Below, piece after piece: positions 32,511 through 42,357 of a DNA stretch of 42,357 bases. A program made the translations under genes and the position numbers. Source of the DNA: Entophlyctis helioformis (Eukaryota; Chytridiomycota; Chytridiomycetes; Chytridiales; Chytriomycetaceae); NCBI GenBank assembly GCA_025526915.1, contig JAHLKH010000208.1, positions 1 to 42,357 on the forward strand. The letters are read 5' to 3'. Within the stretch, counting starts at the first letter, position 1, and each line of letters begins with the position of its first letter. Below the pieces are notes generated by a model. That model was not told the DNA's origin. It saw only the letters and a program-made list of their open reading frames with translations, and did no database searches.

Positions 32511-33231
32511 ATGACCACTCCTGGCATCGTGCTTATGCACAGCGACATGGCCGACCACAGGGACCGTCTGCAACATCCACAGCAGCTAGAGAAGCAGCAG
32601 CAGCAGCAGCGATACAACGGTGAGTGCCTGCCTCTGGCGTCTACCGCAGCCGTGGCATCTGTGGCATCTGTGGCAGCTGCGCAACGCAGATTCAGCACAT
32701 GCGGTTTTTCTGATGCCTTCTGGTGGTGCAGCTGCTTAGACGGCGATGCAGCTGCCCTTGCACCAGTCGCTGCTCGGCGCACTGCTGCCACAAGGCTGCC
32801 TCAAGGCTGCCACACAGCCTACATGGACGTGCTGTGCCGTGCTGTGCCGGGCTGTGCCTTATGTGCACAAGCGTTGCTGACGCTGTGTGCTGTCATTGCC
32901 CATCTGGCGTCCCTTCATCGCCGTGGCATTGTCATCGTCACCATCGCCGCGACGTTGCTCTCGCTTGCAGTCAAACGCTCCTGGTCGCTTGCCCAGATGG
33001 CGCCTGGCCTGAACATCGCCAACGCAAGGGCCTTTGCGGACGACTCCACAGCATCGCCGCTGTCGTCATCGTCGTCGTCCATCTCGTCTGCCTCCGCCGA
33101 TCCGCGAGACCTCCCTCCTCCGCCGCCGCCCAAGTCGTCATCTCCGTCGTCATTGTTGCCCTTGGCTGAGTTGGAGATTGGCGGATACGGTGCTGCAAGC
33201 GGAGTGTGGATGGGGCCGTCGTCCAGCAGCA

Positions 33232-33266
<35 letters not shown>

Positions 33267-34727
33267 CTTGATCCCGCTCGCAGAGGGTTTGGACGTGGGC
33301 CTGCTGCCGATGCCGTCACCGCCGAGGCAGCTGCCTCCCTGGCGCATCTGCATGCTCTTGGCGAAGCACTCGACTGCCGCTATTCGTCATCTGCTGCTCC
33401 TGCCGCCACACCATCGTCGCCCCTTCACAGTGCACCGCCGCTTACGCCGCTGAGTGGTGCACAGCCAGGTTCCAGCGGCTTCCCTGCACCATCCACCGCA
33501 TCTGCGTCTGCATCGGGAGTAGCTTTCCCGATTGTGTCTGGCACACTGGCTGCCTCGGCGGCGGGTTGGCTGGGCGGCATGCGCCAGTGGACTGCGTCGC
33601 TGGGCTCCGCGTCGGGCACCGCCAGCTCAAATACCGGCACAGACGCTCCTCATCGGACCCTGAAAATGGACCCCAACTCGGCTGCCCAGTTTGGCGCCGC
33701 ACGGCCGACAAAGTCCATGCCGTCGCCCCCCTCGTCGCCCGCCGCCCATCTGCACCAGCAGCACCACCACTACACAACGCCGCCCTCGCCGCCGCTGACG
33801 GCATCTCTCAATGGCGGATCTGGTCCTGGTCTGCTGCACAACACCCGCGGCGAGGGCGTCCAAGTCCAGCCGCGCTCCACCGAGCAGCAGCAGTACCACC
33901 AGCAGTGCCAGCAGCAGGCAGAGATCCAACGGCAGCAGTCGCTGGCTGCCATGCGGCCCAAGGACCTCGGCGTAGCCCACCCCGACCACCCCGAGAAGTC
34001 GCTCGTTCGCTCGTCGTCGGCGGTGTCGCTCTTTTCGTCGTTGATGCAGCCTCGCCGCCGTCCCTCTATACCCATCATGATGAGCCCTCTGCCGTTTGTG
34101 TGGGAGGTGCATCGCAGCGGGTGGAAGGGCGATGCCGTCATGGTCAACCACAACGGCGATCCGCTCCTCACGGTCTCGCTCTCCCAGTCGCTGTTGTCGA
34201 TGGAGATGGACGTGTACCGTCACTCAAGCAAGGGCCGCGGGCCGCTCATGCTGGCCGCCAGACGCACGCGCGATTCGCCCAACGTGACGATCCTGGGCAT
34301 GAACCTTGGCGTCAACCTGACGCTCACCCGCGACACGGTCGGCACGCAGTACCTCTTTGACGCACCAGACGGCCGCATTTACTCGTGGAGCCTCGTCCAC
34401 AACCAGGACGGCGTGTTCACGGGCGATCTGTGTCTGCAACGGTACCCGCCGCCACCAAACGCCAATCCAAACCCATCGTCGTCCCGCACCGCACCTGGAC
34501 TGCAAAGAAACTACTACCAGATGCAGCAACCACAGGTGCCGCACCACCAGCGCATGAGCCTCGACGGATCCGAGCTCGCCGTGTTCCGCGTGGCACAACC
34601 CATGCGGCTGCTTATGGCGCCGTGGATGATTGGAATGTTTGAGATCTCGCCCGACGCTGCGCACATGGTCGAGGTCGTCCTTGGCACCGGGTATGCACTC
34701 CATGCCGGTCTGCGCTACACCAGCTAA
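32511..34727 (+). CDS. Tubby-C-terminal-like protein, copy 3
   Basis: Exons 32511-32619 and 32971-34727 give about 621 aa. The donor is GTGAGT and the acceptor TTGCAG. The 351-nt intron is open in frame, so a 738-aa retained form is possible. Residues 40-480 are low complexity (poly-Ser from (agc)n at 33221-33262, poly-Pro, poly-Gln). The C-terminal 230 residues repeat the domain of the preceding gene: FVWEVHRSGWKGDAVMVN, MEMDVYRHSSKGRGPLML, FDAPDGRIYSWSL, IGMFEISPDAAHMVEVVLG. It lies 76 bp behind copy 2, in the same orientation, so it is clearly a tandem duplicate. Function unknown. Confidence 0.72.
33221..33262. repeat. (agc)n coding trinucleotide repeat, poly-Ser
   Basis: Near-perfect agc repeat encoding Ser with one or two Asn codons, inside tubby-like copy 3. 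Confidence 0.85.
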
Positions 34728-35017
34728 ACAGCAGCTGGCTCGCCGTGTTCCCACCTATTCTTTTTGGCCTGATCGCTCTCCATTTTGAGCGCCAACGCCG
34801 TGTGATTGTGCAAGTGTGCATTAGCTCTTCTCCCCCTTTATACTACCCTTCGTCCAACACCCGAATGCAACCTTATTAAAGTGGCTGCCTTTTCCTCAGT
34901 TACGGCCATGTTGTCGCATCGTCAATGCATCGTCATGCCACGTCGTCACTGAATCGTTTAAAATGCGATACGATTTCGCCTCGATTTCAAGTCATTTCCT
35001 TCGACCTCATTCGACCG

Positions 35018-35917
35018 ATGATTGAGATTAACGGCACCAAGTACACACTCACAGAGGCAGACAAGAGCGTCATCAACTCGGCCAAGTACCAGTTTGCCAT
35101 TTCAAGTACGGCACCGCTGTCTGCCTGTCTGCCTGTCCGCCTGTCTGCCTGTCTGCCTGTCTGCCTGTCCGCCTGTCTGCCTGTCTGCCTGTCTGCCTGT
35201 CTGCCTGTCTGTCTGTTGTCTGTTGTCTCTGTCCACTCGGTTGCTGACAACTGTCTTGCTCGCTGCACGGCAGCTGCTCTGGGCGGCTCGCTGGGCATTG
35301 TCACAGGCGCTTACTTTGGTGAGTGTGGCATGCTCTGCTGTGAACGCTCGGCTCTGCATCCTTGTGCTCCGGCTGCTGCTCCACTCGTGCGTCTGCTGTG
35401 GCTGACACTGAGCGCCGTCGCGCTGTCCAGCCACCAAGCGTCGATGGAGCATCCCGTCACGTCTGTTCCTCTCCGTGTTCCTCGGCGGTCTCGGCCTCTA
35501 CCCCGGCGTGGCTCTCGGCGCCTCTCTTGCGCAGTACACGATCCTCAACCACCTGCCTCCCTCGCCACTGCGCGATGTCGTGCACGAGATCAAGTCCGAG
35601 GTGCTCGCCTCCATCGAAAAGAAGCGCAGCGTGGGCATCACCGTGAACGAGCTTGATCCGCCTGCTGCCATCATCAAGAACCAGGGCAGGCCTTTCAAGC
35701 TGCGCATGCTTGTCAACAACGAGAACCCGGACTGGACTCGCCAGGATCCCATTACAGAGGACACTATCAAGGCCGTCACCTCCACGACGACGCTGATTGT
35801 CGACAGCGAGACGATCGGTGAGTCTCGTCTCCTGCCAACCCTGTTGCGCCATGGTGCTTACGCTTTGGCTTGCCAGATGAGCTGTTCAGACCCAACAAGA
35901 AGCCGTCCAGCTCGTAG
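35018..35917 (+). CDS. OCIA-domain-like small membrane protein, copy 1
   Basis: Exons 35018-35105, 35274-35318, 35431-35817 and 35877-35917 give 186 aa. The N-terminus is MIEINGTKYTLTEADKSV. A first hydrophobic segment is assembled across intron 1 (ALGGSLGIVTGAYF) and a second is LFLSVFLGGLGLYPGVALGA. These are followed by HLPPSPLRDVVHEIK, similar in position to the SPLGE motif of OCIA-domain proteins, which are mitochondrial or endosomal membrane proteins. That family link is tentative. The C-terminal 90 residues are soluble and mixed. It has the same first-exon length (88 nt) and phase as the next gene. Intron 1 contains a long ctgtctgc repeat. Confidence 0.6.
35117..35220. repeat. (ctgtctgc)n tandem repeat in intron 1
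   Basis: About twelve ctgtctgc or ctgtccgc units in the first intron of OCIA-like copy 1. Shorter related tracts (gtctgcctgc) occur in intron 1 of copy 2 near 36190-36240. Confidence 0.85.
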
Positions 35918-36086
35918 CCGATCCTTGTCTACATGCACCTCCTCCACTCCTAATGAACCTCATTTGCACAGCCGCCTTGCATCTGTGTGGCGTTTAGACA
36001 CAGTTTCCCTCCCAGCCAACAACTGAACCTCATCCAGACCTCATCCAGCCAGCCAGCCCGCCCGTCCGCACATACACACATCAGCC

Positions 36087-36927
36087 ATGATTGAGATCAA
36101 CAACAGGCCATACGTCTTCACAGAGAAGGACAAGACCGTCCTCGCCGCTGCCAAGTACCAGTTCGTCGCCGTTTGTGTGTTGCGCTGCGTCCGCCTGTCT
36201 GCCTGCCGCTGCCTGCCGCTGTCTGTCGAACTGCCTGCCTCGATCCCGCACACCGCCTGCACTTGAACTGACTGCGTCACTCGCTGTCTCTGTCTGCCTC
36301 TATCCAACGCTTGCGCACCTGCTTGCGCAGCCCTGGCCGGCTCCGCTGTCGGCCTGTACTTTAGTACGTTCTCGCCAACACGCCTCGCCGTCGGCTGCCG
36401 CAGTGTCTGACCCTGCCATCTGCCATCTACCATCGATCCACAAACAGTGTCTCGCCGCAACTGGGCCTTCCGCAACCGCCTCGTTCTCAGCTTCCTTGCA
36501 GCCGACGTCAGCCTCATTGGCGGAGCCTCCCTTGCACAAAACACAATGGCCACTCAACTGCCACCCTCGCCTCTCCGTGATGTCGTGCACCGTGTTCGCG
36601 AGCAGGTCGCCACCTTTGCCGACACCAAGATCGTGCCCGACATCCGCTTCGAAGCCGTCAAGACTGGCAACGAAAAGTCCTACTCCAAGCTCCGCATGCT
36701 CCTTGATTCCGAGAAGCCGTAAGATGCAGTCGCTGTGCCGCTGTGTGATCACGGCTGCTGACTCTGGCTGCATGTACAGGGACTGGAACGCCAAGCCAAC
36801 AACGGTCGTGTTTGAAAACAAGATGCTCGGTGAGTGTTGTTATGCTGCCAACGTCTCGCATGCACAACCACTGACTCAGCTGCGACCTGCAGAAAGCATC
36901 CTCAAGCCTCTGTCCACCGTCTTCTGA
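36087..36927 (+). CDS. OCIA-domain-like small membrane protein, copy 2
   Basis: Exons 36087-36174, 36331-36363, 36448-36718, 36780-36829 and 36893-36927 give 158 aa. The N-terminus MIEINNRPYVFTEKDKTV parallels copy 1. The first hydrophobic segment (LAGSAVGLYF) spans intron 1, and the second is LVLSFLAADVSLIGGASLA followed by QLPPSPLRDVVHRV. The middle SKLRMLLDSEKPDWN aligns with KLRMLVNNENPDWT of copy 1. Exons 1 have equal length, and intron 1 sits at the same phase, which indicates tandem duplication. Intron 3 of copy 2 has no counterpart in copy 1. The donor of intron 1 (GTGTGT after GTTT) is chosen to match copy 1 and is moderately certain. Confidence 0.6.
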
Positions 36928-37134
36928 TTCTGCGTGTCTGCCATCTGCATGCATCATACACTCTCCACCTATAAATGAACACAATACCTCATCCGCAGCT
37001 TGGATCGCATTCGGACTGCCGCTGTGATGGCGTTGTCGATGGCGTTGTCGATGCAAGCAGTAAAGCACCAGTTATCCGTCAGCCGTTGGCCTGCATCAGC
37101 GTGCTTTCCACGTGTGCTCTTCCACAGATCTGCA

Positions 37135-39494
37135 ATGGGAAACGCAAACTCGTCCGAGGAAGACGAGGGCGTGTGGAGCCCCACCAATGCCGCCGCTGCG
37201 CTGCCGCCTGTGCAGCCGTCGGCGCTGCAACTCGACCAACAACAGAAGCAGCAGCAGCAGCAGCAGCAGCACTTGCGCCGTCTGTCCGAGCCAGCCGCCG
37301 TGCGCGGGTCCAACGAGCCGGCAGCGATACCAACAGCCACGCCAACAGCCACGCCCGTCTCGCTGTCGGCTCCGTCGGCCAGCCACCATCTGCAGTCGCT
37401 CGAGGCTGCGTCTGGCCCGCACGTCGCTGCGCATGCAGCCGCACGGCCGCCCTCTGCGCCGCACACCACGCACGACGCTCGCCTGCCGCCTCTGCCGTCC
37501 ATCCCGTCCGGTGCGGCCATCACCGCTGGCTCACAGTCCACCACGCTCGTGATGCCGGGCCGCTCAGCTCCCATGTCCATGCCCGTGCCCGTGCCTGTGC
37601 CCACCGGGCCGTCTGCGGCTGCATCGTCGGCAAAGGCCGCTGCCATGGCAGGGTCGGCCGGATCTGCCCTTGTCCACAACTCCCCGTCGTGGGATCTCCC
37701 TGGCTGCGTCGGACATGTACGCCTCGTCCGTCGGCACATCGAGTATCCTGGGCCACACATCGCCGTCGACATCGTCGGCACCGATCGCTGCAAGCTCTGC
37801 ATCTGCATCTGCATCTGCTTCTGGATTCGCAGGCGCCAGTGCCGGCAGCGTCAGCAGTGCCAGCAGTGCGAGCTGGCTGGGCAGACTGCTTGGCCACCAG
37901 CGGTCGCGATCCAACAACAAGCTGTCAGACATCACCGGCCACAATCCCTTTGTTGCCGACTCGTTTTCCCCCACACAGCAGCAGCAGCCGTTGCTACTAT
38001 CAACGCCTACAGCAGCCGCATCGTCACTCATTGTTCAGACGGACGGATCGGCAGCACCCACGCCGATTCCAGGTGCTCAGTCGTCGCACCACAACAGACG
38101 GTCCGAGAGACGCGACAGCGAGACGAGCACAAGCACAGCAACGCCAGGTGCGCATGGCTATGTGCAGCCAGAGGGCGAGATGAGCTACAAGAACTCTGCA
38201 AGGATCCTGCACTCGTTTGGGCCGGCTGGACTGGCGCCGCTGGCTCCCTTGCCGTCGGGTTCATCTCCCTCTGCTTCGTCGTCATTGGCGGCAGCTGCCA
38301 AACCAGTCGCGTCCGATGCGGCTGGCAAAGCGTGTATGTTGAACTGCTGGATGAACTGCTGGATGTTCTGTTGGCACTTGAATGCCCTGCGGATGCACTG
38401 CCGACTGACTGACTGATGTGGATGTGGATGCGCATGTGGGCAGCCATGGCACACAAGTTGATTCCGATCATGATTGGATGGCCGCATGGTGGCCGCACCG
38501 TGTACCTCACAGGCACGTTCAACAACTGGCGACAAAAGATCCGCTTGAGCAAGAGGTCTGTGTGTGTGTGGATGTGTTCATGTGCTGCTCCACACTTCAA
38601 ACCTGGCACACGCCTTGCTGACATGCTGTGGATGCATGCAGCACGGACGAGTTTTCGACGATTGTGGACATGGCGGCTGGCACGCACAGGTTCAAGTTTA
38701 TTGTCGATGACGAGTGGAAGTGTTCAGAAGACCTGCCGATTGCGTCTGATCCGGACGGCAACCTGGTCAACTATCTCGAGGTTGTGGACGAGGAGGGCGA
38801 TCAGCAGGGCGATGGGCTGGACGGTCTGTCGCGGCTTGGCGACGAGCCAGGTGAGACTCGGAACACGGGATCGATGGATGCTTGGATGGATGCTTGGATG
38901 GCACGACTTACAGCAGCGAGCGTGTGCAACAGGACCGCCCATTCGATCTGAGTCGCCCGTCGAGTCGTACACATCGACCATTCCGTCGTATCTCGAGCAT
39001 GGCAGCACCAGGTTCAGACCAAACCCCAACCGCGCCAGCACACAGAGCACGGCATCCACAGCGCTCGATCACAGCCAACGCTCTCCTGGTCAGCATGCAT
39101 CGCACCTGCTCTCGCCATCCTACTCCCCTGAGCAGCGGCTGGATGAACCCATCCCACTGGCGGCTGCATCTGGACATGCAGCCAATGGCTTCGGACCGCC
39201 GTTTGATCCACCGCCGTCGCTGCCGCCACACATGCAGCGCGTGCTGCTCAACTCCAAGACCATCACCAGCGATCCGTACCTGCTGCCTGTCCCCACGCAT
39301 GTCACGCTCAACCACCTGTATGCGTGCTCGATCCGCGACGGTGTCATGGCCATTGGTGTCACCTCACGATACCGCAAGAAGGTTGGTCGTGTTGGCAGTC
39401 GTCGGTTGGCTTGTGTGGGCCGTGTGGGCCGTGCTGACCGGCTGCTCGTTTGCAGTATGTGACGACTGTGCTGTACAAACCCGTGTTCTCCTGA
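37135..39494 (+). CDS. AMPK beta subunit (SNF1 complex, Sip/Gal83-like)
   Basis: Exons 37135-38333 (one internal frame change), 38444-38555, 38642-38850, 38933-39381 and 39456-39494, about 668 aa. The beta subunit links the AMPK/SNF1 kinase alpha and gamma subunits and binds glycogen. MGNANSSEEDEG is an N-myristoylation-type start. A long Ser/Ala/Gln-rich region with (cag)n at 37246-37271 follows. The glycogen-binding CBM48 is GGRTVYLTGTFNNWRQKIRL, then HRFKFIVDDEWKCSEDLP. The C-terminal ASC domain includes HVTLNHLYACSIRDGVMAIG, then YRKK joined across the last intron to YVTTVLYKPV. Intron 1 has a perfect GTATGT donor. The frame changes by one base between about 37600 and 37700 inside low-complexity sequence, without an obvious intron. 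Confidence 0.9.
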
Positions 39495-39590
39495 CGGCCA
39501 TCTGGCGTGTCGCTTGTTGATGCCGTCTTGCAATGAAGGACAGATACTTTTCTTGCAGCAAGACAGACAGCTGCAAGACAGACAGCAGCC

Positions 39591-41006
39591 ATGCCACCGA
39601 GAAACAAGGCGGCAAGGAGGACAGCAGCGGCAGCTCGACCACTGGCCGCTGCACCACAGCCTGAGACTGCTCCTGCCACTGTTGTTGGGACAACACAAGA
39701 CTCGGACGCCATTGCCAGGCTTGCTGCCACAGTGGCACAGTCGGCCACTGCCGCCCATCTGGCCGCCAAGTCGGCAGCAGCTGCTTGTGAGCAGGCGGCG
39801 TTGCTTGCCCATGCGGCTGGCCAGGCGGCCACTGATGCCAGCAACACCCAGGCACTGGCAGATGCCGTGGCTGCCGTGCAAGCCGCTGCCACTGCTGCAC
39901 AGGCTGCGCTGGCTGCCTCGGATGCTGCCGCCAAGTCTGCGAGCGCAATGCACGAAGCCGCCGTTGGAGCAGCAGCCTCGCAGCACCGTGCACTGCCGCC
40001 GGGAGCGAGCATGTGGGACAGGCTGTCTGCCGACCTGCAGAGCACGGTCATCGCGCACGCCGGCCCGCTCACTGGCTTCCTCTGCGGCATGCTCGGCACC
40101 AAGGACGACGTCGGCGTGCAGACAGCGCAGGCGATCTGGCACCAAGTCATTGCGCTCGACTGGCAGGGCGACCTGGATCTGCTGCCCGCCATCCAGCCGA
40201 GCCGCATTGGCAACACCTGCGACGTGCGGTCTCGCTTGCTCTTCACGCGGCTGCGCACTCGCTTTCCTCGCGACCCGCACTGCAGCATCAACGTGGACTT
40301 GAACAAGTACACCGTCATCCACAGCAACATCTTCTTGAACGTCATGGGCCACATCAGCTGTGACGGCTGTCTGCACCACATTGCCATGCGGCACGGCTGG
40401 CTCGACCTCATTGACTTTTCGCATCCGATCGCTCTCGGCTGGGTCGCCATTTGCTTTGGATACGACGATCTGCTGTGCCATCTTGCTGACACGCACCACG
40501 TCAACCTCGCGAGATACGGCACGCTTTACACGATGAAGGCGATGGACTGGGCGGCGAGTGGCGGGCATGTTGATGTGCTGGAGACGCTGCACGATGCAGG
40601 CAGCAAGGCGTGCACTGTCAATGCGATGAACGAGGCAGCAACCAACGGACACTTGGATGCGGTGCAGTGGCTCTACAACCACCTGTATGACTGCACGGAG
40701 GGAGCGATGGACGGTGCGGCGGCCAATGGGCATCTGGAGATCCTCGAGTGGATCAACTGGAACATGGATGTGCCTGCGACCACGCGGGCAATGGACGGGG
40801 CGTGCGAGGCACGGAACCTGGCTGTCATGCAATGGCTGCATGACCATCGAGCCGAGGGATGCTCGATGATGGCGATGGAGACTGCAGAGGCTGCCCGGCA
40901 TGACGAAGTGAGTGAGTGGCTGCGTGCCACATACCCTCGCAAGTATGCTGCGTATCTTGCAGGCGAGGATGCCGATGAGGTGGAGGAGGATATGGACTAC
41001 CATTGA
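39591..41006 (+). CDS. Ankyrin-repeat protein with Ala-rich helical N-terminus
   Basis: A single frame of 471 aa. Residues 30-130 are Ala-rich heptad-like helix (repeated AAATAAQAAL and AKSAAAACEQ patterns). Residues 145-330 are a globular region starting MWDRLSADLQSTVIAHAG, which sits where related proteins carry an F-box-like segment, but I cannot confirm an F-box. From about residue 315, divergent ankyrin-type repeats recur with cores AMDWAASGGHVDVLETLHD, AMNEAATNGHLDAVQWLY, AMDGAAANGHLEILEWI and AMDGACEARNLAVMQWLHD. The tail is acidic. Ankyrin arrays mediate protein binding; the partner is unknown. The 645-codon antisense frame is a shadow. Confidence 0.82.
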   Translation: MPPRNKAARRTAAAARPLAAAPQPETAPATVVGTTQDSDAIARLAATVAQSATAAHLAAKSAAAACEQAALLAHAAGQAATDASNTQALADAVAAVQAAATAAQAALAASDAAAKSASAMHEAAVGAAASQHRALPPGASMWDRLSADLQSTVIAHAGPLTGFLCGMLGTKDDVGVQTAQAIWHQVIALDWQGDLDLLPAIQPSRIGNTCDVRSRLLFTRLRTRFPRDPHCSINVDLNKYTVIHSNIFLNVMGHISCDGCLHHIAMRHGWLDLIDFSHPIALGWVAICFGYDDLLCHLADTHHVNLARYGTLYTMKAMDWAASGGHVDVLETLHDAGSKACTVNAMNEAATNGHLDAVQWLYNHLYDCTEGAMDGAAANGHLEILEWINWNMDVPATTRAMDGACEARNLAVMQWLHDHRAEGCSMMAMETAEAARHDEVSEWLRATYPRKYAAYLAGEDADEVEEDMDYH

Positions 41007-41103
41007 TGTCGATCCCAGGCAGCGCAATGAAGAGCAGGTCCAGAGAGCGAGTAACAACCAATCCTGTTTTCATTTGTTGGTGTACAATGGCAGATCTAAT
41101 CTT

Positions 41104-42357
41104 TCAAGCACGGTAGGGGTTGCTGTCGCCAAGACACTCGCCGACAGTCACAAAGCGGTATCCGAGATCTCTGAAACGCTTGACAACCACACCGATCCAC
41201 TGTGCACTCGATGGGACGTGGTCGTGCTGCAACGAGATGAGCGATGTCTGCGGGAGTGACTTGCCCTGCAGGTCGGCATTGTAGTTGGCCGTGTTGCGCT
41301 GGATGGCGTCGGATCCGAGGTGCTCGTAGTCCTTGGAGTCGAGGTTGGTGCTGATGACGCGGTATCCCCACGAGCCCATGGCGACAAGAGCGTTGTCGTT
41401 GGTGGACAGGTACGGCGGACGCATGTGGGTCGGACGCTTGCCAATGATGGACTTGATGAGATTGTCGTTGAGACGCATCTGGTCCCACATGGCCTGCGTG
41501 CTCAGAGTGGCGAGATCAGCGTGGTTGAGTGTGTGCGAAGCAATCTGCGACATGGTGCGATTGTTAGCAGCCGGACGAGGCAAGGCATGCAGTGGCAAGA
41601 TGGCAGAGTGGCAATGACAGCGTGGCAATGGCCGCGTGGCAGTGGCACAGTGACGAACCTGGTGGCCCTCGTTGAATGCACGCAGCAGGGCGGCACGGTC
41701 GTTTGCGTTGTTTGCCAGATCGGCATAGTTCTTGCCGTTCACAAAGAAGGTCGCCTTGACGCCGTTGTTCTTGAGTGCATCGAGGACGCTGCCAATGTTG
41801 CGGATGGGCCGTCGTCAAACGTCAGAGCGAACATGCGTGGCTGAGTGCACGTCGTGATGATGTTGGCCTTCTTGGACCAGTCAAGGGGAGGCGGCGTGGG
41901 GTTGGAGGGGTTGTTGCCGCTTGGCGGTGGGATGTTGGGGGTTCCGGTGACTATGCCACAGCGACCAAAGGCAGCCTGGCATCCGTTTCCACAGCTCGCA
42001 GCCGTTGTGCCGCAGACCGACGACTCTGAGCAGCACACGTTGGGACCGCAAGTCGTGCCAAAGCCGCGTCCACAGCGGCCGCCGATGGGCGACACGACAG
42101 GCGTGGTGGGAGGAGGAGGAGGAGGAGGAGGAGGAGAGGAGCCGATCCGCAGCGGCCAAAGGCAGCTTGGCATCCAGCACCGCAGTGGGCAGTCGAGGTG
42201 CCGCACCAGCCGTACTGCGAGCAACAGTCGCCAGTGTTGCAAGTGATGCCGTTTTTGCCGCAGGTGCCGTCGGTGGTGGTCGCACGCTTCTCGAGAGATC
42301 TGCACGGATGGACGGTGTGTGCACAGCAATGACAGCAGGATGGATGGACAGTCAGCG
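41104..42357 (-). CDS. Chitin deacetylase with two CBM18 chitin-binding modules (5' partial, frame breaks)
   Basis: The 5' end lies beyond the right edge. Visible exons are 42299-41659 and 41544-41104; the intron is GTTCGT to CGCAG with a GCTAAC motif. Polysaccharide deacetylases convert wall chitin to chitosan outside the cell. Two Cys-rich CBM18 modules ([19 protein letters not shown] and [19 protein letters not shown]) are separated by a poly-Pro linker. The NodB catalytic motifs are all present: TFDDGP, SHTLNH, RPPYLS, DSKDY and LQHDH. A Kex2-like LEKR site precedes the first module, suggesting processing of a secreted precursor. Two single-base frame changes occur, one in the (tcc)n linker near 42135-42145 and one just after TFDDGP near 41805. 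Confidence 0.88.
42108..42140. repeat. (gga)n repeat encoding the poly-Pro linker
   Basis: gga on the plus strand, tcc/cct on the minus strand, lying between the two chitin-binding modules. The frame slips within or beside it. Confidence 0.8.

Noticed and set aside
39120..41057. 645-codon minus-strand frame
   Set aside because: Antisense to the ankyrin-repeat gene and extends across its flanks. No family resemblance.
1..42357. tRNA, rRNA, CRISPR, insertion sequence or transposon
   Set aside because: No cloverleaf-like sequence with tRNA internal boxes, no regularly spaced direct repeats with unique spacers, and no transposase or reverse transcriptase motif were seen.

Overview
This is a compact, GC-rich eukaryotic nuclear segment, most probably from a zoosporic (flagellated) true fungus such as a chytrid. 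Three observations support this. A chitin deacetylase with chitin-binding modules and an anillin/Bud4-like cytokinesis protein point to fungi. A B9D2 ciliary transition-zone gene points to a flagellated cell. The introns are short (mostly 55-125 nt) with GT-AG or GC-AG ends and CTGAC/CTAAC branch-like motifs close to the acceptor. Nothing bacterial, viral or transposon-like was recognised. All exon boundaries below were read by eye from splice consensus, reading phase and family similarity.

Layout, left to right. 1-761 has no recognised gene. 762-11115 holds an F-box protein (+), NTAQ1 N-terminal glutamine amidase (-), an HSP110/Sse1 chaperone (-), a DUF1769 protein (-) and an F-box/LRR-like protein (-). 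11266-17090 holds four paralogous seven-helix membrane proteins, named 7TM-A to 7TM-D here. A and B are head to head, B and C are tail to tail, and D lies behind C. All four share a three-exon structure whose middle exon is a 26-nt microexon that an ORF scan does not show. 17343-24131 holds a tetraspanin with a long N-terminal tail, B9D2, PEX11 (-) and a neurochondrin homologue. 24290-34727 holds the anillin/Bud4-like PH protein, then three tubby-C-terminal-like proteins with a transgelin/calponin gene between the first and second. 35018-36927 is a tandem pair of small OCIA-like membrane proteins. 37135-39494 encodes the AMPK beta subunit, 39591-41006 an ankyrin-repeat protein, and 41104 to the right edge a chitin deacetylase (-).

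Most genes are unrelated housekeeping functions: protein quality control, N-degron processing, peroxisome division, energy sensing, cytokinesis, actin binding, cilium gate and cell wall. The lineage-specific parts are the 7TM cluster, the tubby-like trio and the OCIA-like pair, each produced by local duplication. The 7TM cluster is the best candidate for an undescribed system: it has receptor-like topology, a long variable third cytoplasmic loop and a conserved frame-changing microexon. Several otherwise well-conserved genes (neurochondrin, AMPK beta, chitin deacetylase) contain frame breaks without a usable intron, which suggests single-base assembly errors.
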